From assembly GCA_035333525.1 (NCBI GenBank), contig DAOQQF010000050.1, forward strand, positions 1-5,891: a DNA stretch of 5,891 bases. Direction: 5' to 3'. Numbering within the stretch: the first letter of the stretch is position 1; each line of letters begins with the position of its first letter. The stretch comes from CALMFT01 sp035333525. Lineage in GTDB: Bacteria > Patescibacteriota > Gracilibacteria > Absconditabacterales > Absconditicoccaceae. The translations under genes and the position numbers were made by a program. Of this stretch, positions 1 to 5,148 are shown piece after piece. The notes beneath the pieces were generated by a model, which saw nothing but the letters and a program-made list of their open reading frames with translations, was not told the origin of the DNA and made no database searches.

Positions 1-137
1 ATATGATACAAAGTAAAAAGAGATAGAAAAGTATAATCAAAAGTACTATAAAAAGCAAATTTTTTGGATAGTATGGAAATTACAACCACAATATTATATG
101 GAGATCGAATAATGAGTTCCTTAAAATAATCACCCAT
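1..137 (-). CDS. Possible partial CDS overlapping the exonuclease end, unknown function
   Basis: A reading frame opens at an ATG at 137, inside the end of the exonuclease gene, and stays open to the window edge (45 complete codons, no UAA, UAG or UGA). It overlaps the exonuclease by 17 nt. The visible part starts MGDYFKELIIRSPYN and continues with a hydrophobic, aromatic-rich stretch (VVVISIL, then FAFYSTFDYTFLSLF), which could be membrane-associated. A short overlap like this is typical of translational coupling inside an operon, but no Shine-Dalgarno sequence is visible. AT-rich non-coding DNA read in this phase would also give many Phe, Tyr and Leu codons, so this may simply be the 3' untranslated region of the operon. 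I do not recognise a family. Confidence 0.33.
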   Translation of the reverse strand, partial: MGDYFKELIIRSPYNIVVVISILSKKFAFYSTFDYTFLSLFTLYH

Positions 138-1023
138 CAGAAGAAAAATACCATTGCTTCTTGAGTTCATCAAGAAGTTTTTCATAACTACGAAAGTGGA
201 ACTCCCCCACAAAGATTTGTTTCCACAAAACAATATCTGGTTTGAAACAATTAGTTAGGTCTACCTCTAACTCAGGTATATCATAAAGTGAAATCAACTC
301 TTTTGCCCTCATAACATCATCTCTACTTGTTTCCAGTAGTTCACGTGTCCTATCACTCATACTCTTCAGATTATCATAAATATGCTCTATAGTTCATCGT
401 TGTTTGATAAGTTCAGTTGCTCACTTAGGTCCTATTCACCTAGCTCATGGGATATTATCACTTGAATCTCCTATAAGTGACAGATAATCTACCATAGATG
501 ATGGCTCAAACCCAAACTCTGAAAGAAATAAACGATGCGTCCAGGTAATATCTTTGATTGGATCAACAATAGTAACATTGGGATACGACAAGGTTTGTTT
601 AACATCCTTGTCTCATGTATACAGTACGAGCGATATCTGATCAGTACCAAACACTTTGGTTGGAACTTTGGCCATCGTATACAACACATCATCGGCCTCA
701 TAACCAGGATACTCTAAACTTATCAATCATAACCTTTGACACAGCTCCTTGCACATACGAACCTGAATACCAAACTCCTCAGGCATTTGGGTTCTCTGTG
801 CTTTATATTGCGGGAATGCAACAAATCTATGAAGCGTCTCTCATGGGGGATCTCGTGCTATCATCAGATAATCTGGCTTTTTGGTAGCAAGCGCAATAAT
901 CATACGAAAGAATCAAAAAACCATATTAACTCTCTCTCATCATGTAGTAGCAATATCCAACGAATAAGCATGATATGCCCTAAACAAGTACCACATCCCA
1001 TCCAACACAACTATACGAGGCAT
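121..1023 (-). CDS. Stand-alone 5'-3' exonuclease (PolA-type 5' nuclease / FEN family)
   Basis: A 300-residue protein covering the 5'-nuclease module of DNA polymerase I, with no polymerase or 3'-5' exonuclease domain before its UAA stop. These metal-dependent enzymes cut 5' flaps and RNA primers during replication and repair. Visible motifs, in order: an N-terminal metal-site Asp in VVLDG (D8); ARD (D58) followed by the basic YKAQR at 73-77; the acidic cluster EADD (109-112); TGDKD (136-140); GDSSDNIPG (185-193) followed by the helix-hairpin-helix loop GIGPKG (196-201), which binds DNA; and a C-terminal helical region ending FHFRSYEKLLDEL, like the end of the PolA nuclease domain. Eleven codons are UGA, including the glycines of TGDKD, DNIPG, the first G of GIGPKG and the G of PKG, so the frame is intact only with UGA = Gly. 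The ATG at 1023 places D8 correctly. It lies 58 nt after tsaB in the same orientation, so co-transcription is likely. It resembles stand-alone ExoIX/YpcP-type enzymes; a separate polA elsewhere is not excluded. Confidence 0.93.
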
Positions 1024-1050
1024 CAGAAACAAATAACAAATAAAATAGAG

Positions 1051-1070
1051 AGACACAATTTGTTGTGTCT
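1051..1070 (-). other. Intergenic hairpin between tsaB and the exonuclease gene
   Basis: A perfect 8-bp stem (AGACACAA / TTGTGTCT) with a 4-nt loop fills the middle of the 58-nt gap between tsaB and the exonuclease. In the minus-strand RNA it is followed by CUCUAUUUUAUUUG, not a clean U-run, so it is more likely a processing or stability element than a full terminator. The sequence ACACAACAA occurs twice within about 20 nt here, so the upstream copy could form an alternative pairing. Its function is unknown. Confidence 0.4.
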
Positions 1071-1081
1071 TATTGTTGTGT

Positions 1082-1675
1082 CTATTTCCCAATATTTGGT
1101 TCAATCATATAATGAGGGGTTAATTGATCAACATATTGAAATCCTACTTCATGTATCGACATACTATGAGAGATTGATCATTGATTGATGACGAGACTAT
1201 GATTATCAAGGTTAAACGATACCAATCTATGATCGTCTATCCCATCTATTAAGTCAATCCGATGATAAGAATCAATATCCAACAATGAAGTTTTGGATAC
1301 CAGTCATGTATCAAGATGGATAGACCAACCATGCTTTTGTTGACCAATATAAAGTAATCCATGCGATCATATATATCAACGACGATACAATGTAGTAAAA
1401 AGATGTATTTTATCGATTGTGTGCAAGGTAATCTTTTTCTGATTATCCGATAATCTGCTCTGTATCATATCAAGCATATTCAAACACAAACAACCAATTC
1501 TCAAATTCGTAAACGAACCAGGCCCATTGATAACATATATATCCTTGATAGTATGTTTTTCCATCAATGTATGTAGAATCCTAGGAAACTCGATTTCAAG
1601 TCACCCTCTAGGAACTATGATAGTTTGACCATCTATAGTAATAACAACATGATTTGATGAGAGATGTACAAGCAT
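1082..1675 (-). CDS. tsaB: tRNA threonylcarbamoyladenosine (t6A) biosynthesis protein TsaB
   Basis: A 197-residue protein of the TsaB/YeaZ family. TsaB is a catalytically inactive ASKHA-fold partner of TsaD. With TsaE it supports transfer of the threonylcarbamoyl group from the TsaC product to A37 of ANN-decoding tRNAs in the cytoplasm. The diagnostic segment is INGPGSFTNLRIG at 49-61, matching the family pattern GPGSFTGLRIG with Asn in place of one Gly. The N-terminus is divergent: MLVHLSS stands where TsaB usually has ILAIDTS, so the Asp is missing. The length is at the short end for the family (about 200-230). Five codons are UGA, read as Gly. The ATG at 1675 lies 24 nt after the RNase J stop, and in-frame UAA codons directly upstream rule out a longer start. 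No Shine-Dalgarno sequence is seen. Position inside the RNase J operon suggests joint expression with RNA-metabolism functions. Confidence 0.85.
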
Positions 1676-1699
1676 AAGGTCTATGTTTTAATATGTTTA

Positions 1700-3652
1700 C
1701 TAATCTACCATTTCCATCGTATCTTCTATAATCTGATTATCTCATCATACATAAACAAACATAGGGATAATCAGAGGAACTCTATCAAGTGATTTTTCCA
1801 ACATCATCTCCAAGTCAGATTTGATATCCTTGAGACACTGTTTAACACTATCATACTTAGAAATCTTGAGTGAATACTCTCTTTCAATGTATTGCACAAT
1901 ATCAGTATGAACCTTTTTGATTTCAGTAGTATATACAAATCCTCTTGATTCAATCTGAATATTTCATGATATGGCTCTCGATTTGGAATCAATTTTCACA
2001 ATAAAGGTAAGCATTCAACTTTCAGACATAATTTTACGAGCCTTTGAAACATACTCGCCATGAAGTCATCAAATTCCTTTTCAGTCGATAATAACCGTAT
2101 CAAGTTTCATTTTTTGCTTACTAATCATCACATGATTGTTGTACATCTCGATGATAGTTCCATTACCATCAGGCATGATAATTTTATCGGAGTCTATTCC
2201 CATATCGAGTCCTAACTTACGATGGGCATATCTTTCTTTGGGTGGCATATAATAAGGTAGGAAAAATTCAGGTTTAATAAGTCATAACATCAGTTTATGA
2301 TCCTCTTCATGACCATGTCACGAAGCATGAATATCCATATCATTGTTAGTTAATAAGTTTACTCATTTTACCAAAAGTTGGTTCAGCATCATAGCCATCT
2401 GAGTCTCATTTCCAGGAATAGCATTAGATGAAACAATCACTGTATCTCATGATCTAAACTTAAATTGTTGGTTTTCACCTCTTGCCGCCCTAGCCAAAAA
2501 ACTAAACTCCTCACCCTGAGCTCAGGTGCACAAAATTACTGTCTTATCATCAGTCATACTATCAGTTGTATTAACATCATACTTCCTCAAATAATTTTTG
2601 GGTACATTGATATAACCCAGCTCTCTTGCTACTTCAGTATAATTGATCATTGATCTACCAGCAAGAAATACTGTTTTATTATACTTGATTGCCGAGTGAA
2701 CTGCCTGAATAATTCTACCTACATTGGAAGCAAACATCGATATAATGAGTCTACCAGGAGCATGTTTTATCATACCATCCAAGTTCTCTCCAATTACCTT
2801 TTCTGATCTTGATCGTCATGGCTTATCGGCTCCCAGACTATCTCAAATATATAATTTGACTCATTCTGTCCCGATTCTAGCTATCTTTGCCAAATCGGCA
2901 GGTTTATCAATAGCGGGCGTATGATCAATTTTGAAATCCGCAGAGGTAAAAATCGTCCCTTTTGGGGTTGAAATACTGAGCGCAAATGTTTCAGGAATAT
3001 TATGATTGACCCTAACAAACTCAATATCAAAACATCCAATCTTGATCAAATCAACATCTGGATTAACAATTTTGAATTTTAGTTTATTGGTCGTTTTCCT
3101 CTCTTCAAGAGTCTTTTTAACCAATCCCAATGTCAAAGGAGTTGTATAGATAGTTGGCGCAAAATCTAATTGTGGAAGGATATCTTTTAGGGCTCATATA
3201 TGATCCAGGTGACCATGAGTCAACAAAATTCCTTTGAGTTTTTTGATGTTTTTTTGAACATATGAGATATCCGGAATCAAATAATCGGCACCCATAGTAA
3301 TCGTTTCATTGAACTCCAAGCCACAATCTACCAAGATCATGTCTCATCCATATTCGATAAAAATACACTGACCCACTTGTTCCAGACCAAGTAGTGAGCC
3401 AATTTTAACTGGTTGTTCTCCTTTTGGATCAAAGTCACTTTTTGTAGATGGCCTCAACTCCTCATCTTTGGAGCCAAAACGTCATACTCAGGTTTGAACT
3501 GTTGGTTCACGAAATTTCTTGTGAAATTTACCATTGGTTTTCTTGACTGTCTTTGGTTGAAAGTTAAAACTTGGTGATCCCAAATTGGCCTTCTCCAAAA
3601 ATGCTTTTTCTTCTACAGATTGCCCTGTAGGTTGTGCTGCGTGCGTTGTCAT
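1700..3652 (-). CDS. rnj: Ribonuclease J (metallo-beta-lactamase / beta-CASP nuclease)
   Basis: A 650-residue RNase J, a 5'-3' exo- and endoribonuclease used in mRNA decay and rRNA maturation in bacteria that often lack RNase E. Residues 1-85 form a basic, low-complexity N-terminal extension. The metallo-beta-lactamase core follows (FIEYGGDMILVDCG at 98-111), with metal ligands in HGHLDH (146-151), H217 (VNHNIPE) and D239 (ADFKID). The beta-CASP domain contains ILCTGAQGEE (373-382), GDTVIVSSNAIPGNE (402-416) and SGH (444-446). The C-terminal domain follows (GKGIGG, then SRGFVY). Nineteen codons are UGA; those at residues 153, 279, 377 and 445 replace conserved glycines. Where most family members have the PVHGEY His, this protein reads LPYYMPP (Tyr468), so a second-metal ligand may be altered. 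The ATG at 3652 is preceded by a U-run and an in-frame stop with no other ATG between. The length exceeds the usual ~555 residues because of the N-terminal extension and the tail. It is first in the operon, 24 nt before tsaB. Confidence 0.96.
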
Positions 3653-3911
3653 AAAAAAAATAAGAAATATAAAAGCAAATGATATACTAAAAAACTATCA
3701 TAAAGAAAACAAGAGAAAAATAAGTATTCCAATGATTCAAAATTAATGTTATAACCATATGATAGACTGTTCTATCTCATCTTATCTTATCAAAGTAAGA
3801 AAAGAGTAATCATAACATAGAGAATAAAAGTTTTGAAAATCAGTTGGAAACGGGTACATTACTTATCTCTCACATAAGTAGTGCATCGATTTTCTATTGA
3901 AGACTGTCTCA
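3653..3911 (-). promoter_or_regulatory. Long structured 5' leader of the RNase J operon
   Basis: About 250 nt between the predicted promoter and the RNase J start contain no convincing gene. Two hairpins stand out. At 3857-3883, a 7-bp stem TACTTAT/ATAAGTA has a 7-nt loop and is extended by two more pairs past a mismatch. At 3761-3776, a perfect 6-bp stem GATAGA/TCTATC has a tetraloop. A purine-rich GATAAGATAAGATGAGATAGA-like run lies in the transcript just before the second hairpin. The last 8 nt before the AUG are all U, and no Shine-Dalgarno sequence is present. A long leader on a nuclease gene fits autoregulation through its own mRNA (known for RNase E), but here that is inference. Confidence 0.4.
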
Positions 3912-3939
3912 AGTATAATTTTTTTTTATCAAAATGCAA
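3912..3939 (-). promoter_or_regulatory. Sigma70-like promoter for the RNase J operon
   Basis: On the minus strand, TTGCAT (-35, 3934-3939) and TATACT (-10, 3912-3917) are separated by 16 nt that include a run of nine A. The -10 matches TATAAT at 5 of 6 positions and the -35 matches TTGACA at 4 of 6. It lies just after the terminator of the upstream gene, where the next operon needs a promoter. Expected transcription start is near 3905. AT-rich sequence gives many chance matches, so this is moderate evidence. Confidence 0.5.
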
Positions 3940-3966
3940 ATAAAGGATGAAAGATATAATTGACTT

Positions 3967-4008
3967 AAAAAAAAGACCCGGAATCGTGTTCGACTCAACG
4001 GATCTTTT
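3967..4008 (-). terminator. Rho-independent terminator of the secreted-protein gene
   Basis: In the minus-strand RNA, AAAAGAUCCG pairs with CGGGUCUUUU (ten pairs, one G-U). The stem continues after an unpaired UU as GAGUCG/CGAUUC around an AACA loop, and it is followed by an unbroken U-run (3967-3974 as A on the plus strand). It lies about 80 nt past the stop codon of the secreted-protein gene and separates it from the RNase J operon. Confidence 0.9.
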
Positions 4009-4085
4009 GGAAAAATAATTACACTACACTATACTAAGAGAACATATTTCAAGAGATTTTTACCAAAGATACTTGATCAATACTA

Positions 4086-4868
4086 CTACTCATTTGGTTC
4101 ATTGTCTTGACTATCTTCATCGATATCATCCAAAAGATCGTCGAGAGCGTCTTTGAGATTAGATTGTTTGCGTTCATAGTGATCACGTAGTTTACCAAGT
4201 TTGCGTTTCAGATTATCAACTAATTTTTCACGCTTATCTTCTTTGGTATCACGGATTTTTTCCATTGACCCACGTAATGATTCAAAAAGCTTGTGTGAAG
4301 ATGATTTAGAATCAAGAGTATTACATTGTTTTTGGGCGTTATATCTTACTTGGATGTTTTGATATCTGAGCGATCTATTGGTTTTGAACATAGTAAGATA
4401 GTCAGCTTTGAATGCAATAAATTTATCCTGAGAACCACTTGCTACCAACGTAGAAATAGCATCCCAAAATTTAGTTCTTTCTGTGACCATTGCATCCACA
4501 TACTGAGTTTGAGTTAATGAAGCAGGATTTGCATAATATTGGTCAACCAATTTAGTATGTAATGCGCGAATTGATGCTCGATTATCCTTGTGGAGCTGAA
4601 GTGCCATTTTTTTGGAATCTTTGGAAATAAGCTTTATCCATCGACCATTGTGTTGACCTTTGAGTGTTTTAAAGTTTGACTTAATAGTTTTTAGATTAGA
4701 CTTGATAGTTTGAAGAGCATCAAGGCGAGTTTGAACACACAATGCGTGACCGGAAGCCGATGATCCAGTAGAGACACTTCCCGTGAGTGATACATTTCAT
4801 GAAGCAAAACTAGATGATACAGTCATTATAACACCCAATCCAAATAGTGAGATAAGAAGTTTTTGCAT
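4086..4868 (-). CDS. Secreted lysine-rich, coiled-coil-like protein of unknown function
   Basis: A 260-residue protein that I do not recognise. It starts with a clear Sec signal peptide (MQKLLISLFGLGVIMTVSSSFA, hydrophobic core about 4-17, likely signal peptidase I cleavage after the Ala at 22), so it should be exported. The mature part begins with a Ser/Gly/Thr-rich linker (23-41). A long helical, strongly basic region rich in Lys, Gln and Asn follows, starting with three tandem heptads (53-73). The C-terminus is very acidic (DALDDLLDDIDED). The only two cysteines, C44 and C182, could form a disulfide. A single UGA (residue 24, just after the predicted cleavage site) hides the signal peptide under the standard code. 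The ATG at 4868 is chosen because it yields the signal peptide; AAGG lies about 7 nt upstream, a weak ribosome-site match. I see no convincing promoter between 4869 and 4962. Terminators on both sides make this a single-gene unit. Tandem UAG UAG stops end it. Confidence 0.85.
4650..4712 (-). repeat. Three tandem heptads within the secreted protein
   Basis: Residues 53-73 read QTIKSNL, KTIKSNF, KTLKGQH: three 7-residue units, the first two nearly identical and the third diverged. The DNA repeats are 21 nt each. The heptad spacing with hydrophobic residues at fixed positions (I or L, then L or F) fits a basic amphipathic helix or coiled coil. This looks like local duplication inside the gene. 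Confidence 0.7.
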
Positions 4869-4962
4869 ACGATACCTTATTACAAAATAAAAAAATAAAA
4901 GATATTCTGATGGAGAGACGAACAAAGAGAATAGTTGTGACAAATAATAAATTGACAGAATC

Positions 4963-4989
4963 AAAAAACTGACTCATATGAGTCAGTTT
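4963..4989 (-). terminator. Rho-independent terminator closing the 16S rRNA transcript
   Basis: A perfect 24-bp palindrome (4966-4989, half-site AAACTGACTCAT) can fold as a 10-bp stem with an AUAU loop. On the minus strand it is followed directly by a run of U (A at 4963-4968 on the plus strand, part of it shared with the stem). The plus strand has no U-run after it. It lies about 160 nt past the 16S 3' end with no other RNA gene between, so the 16S transcript probably ends here. Confidence 0.85.
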
Positions 4990-5018
4990 ATCGATTGATG
5001 TGTTGAACAAATAAGAGA

Positions 5019-5148
5019 AGGTAAAACTACCTATCTTGCAAAGCAAGATGATCAACTATTAGAAAGTTGACATTGGTTTTGTGTCTTGCGACACGTGTAG
5101 TTTTATCCATCGAAGGATAATAATACCCATTTAAGGGTTGTTTTCCAT
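5019..5148 (-). other. 16S rRNA 3' trailer made of consecutive short hairpins
   Basis: The pre-rRNA trailer is almost filled by small stem-loops with unrelated stems: 5019-5032 (AGGTA/TACCT), 5033-5049 (ATCTTGC/GCAAGAT, 3-nt loop), 5052-5070 (TCAACT/AGTTGA), 5081-5094 (GTGTC/GACAC), 5103-5120 (TTATCC/GGATAA) and 5125-5138 (ACCC/GGGT). No tRNA, 5S or 23S sequence is visible. In most bacteria the 16S trailer pairs with the leader to form an RNase III stalk; this one seems to prefer folding on itself. The leader lies outside the window, so a long stalk cannot be excluded. Confidence 0.55.

Noticed and set aside
1051..1070. The hairpin between tsaB and the exonuclease as an intrinsic terminator
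   Set aside because: The bases after the stem are CUCUAUUUUAUUUG with no clean U-run, and the next gene lies close by in the same direction.
535..1188. Plus-strand reading frames, the longest 150 codons at 736-1188
   Set aside because: They lie antisense to the well-supported exonuclease gene and the end of tsaB, show no family motifs and have low-complexity composition.
121..3652. Reading the split minus-strand frames as pseudogenes or frameshifted genes
   Set aside because: Every break is an in-frame UGA with no frame change, and the joined proteins keep all family motifs in order. Reassignment explains all breaks at once.
121..3652. UGA = Trp (Mycoplasma-type code)
   Set aside because: The UGA positions in RNase J and the 5' nuclease match conserved glycines, and normal UGG Trp codons occur in the same genes.
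4966..4989. The 24-bp perfect palindrome as a transcription-factor operator
   Set aside because: It is followed directly by a U-run on the minus strand and sits at the end of the 16S transcript, so a terminator is the simpler reading.
4990..5148. A tRNA or 5S gene in the 16S trailer
   Set aside because: No GTTCGA-type T-loop, CCA end or cloverleaf arrangement is visible; the pairings are independent short hairpins.
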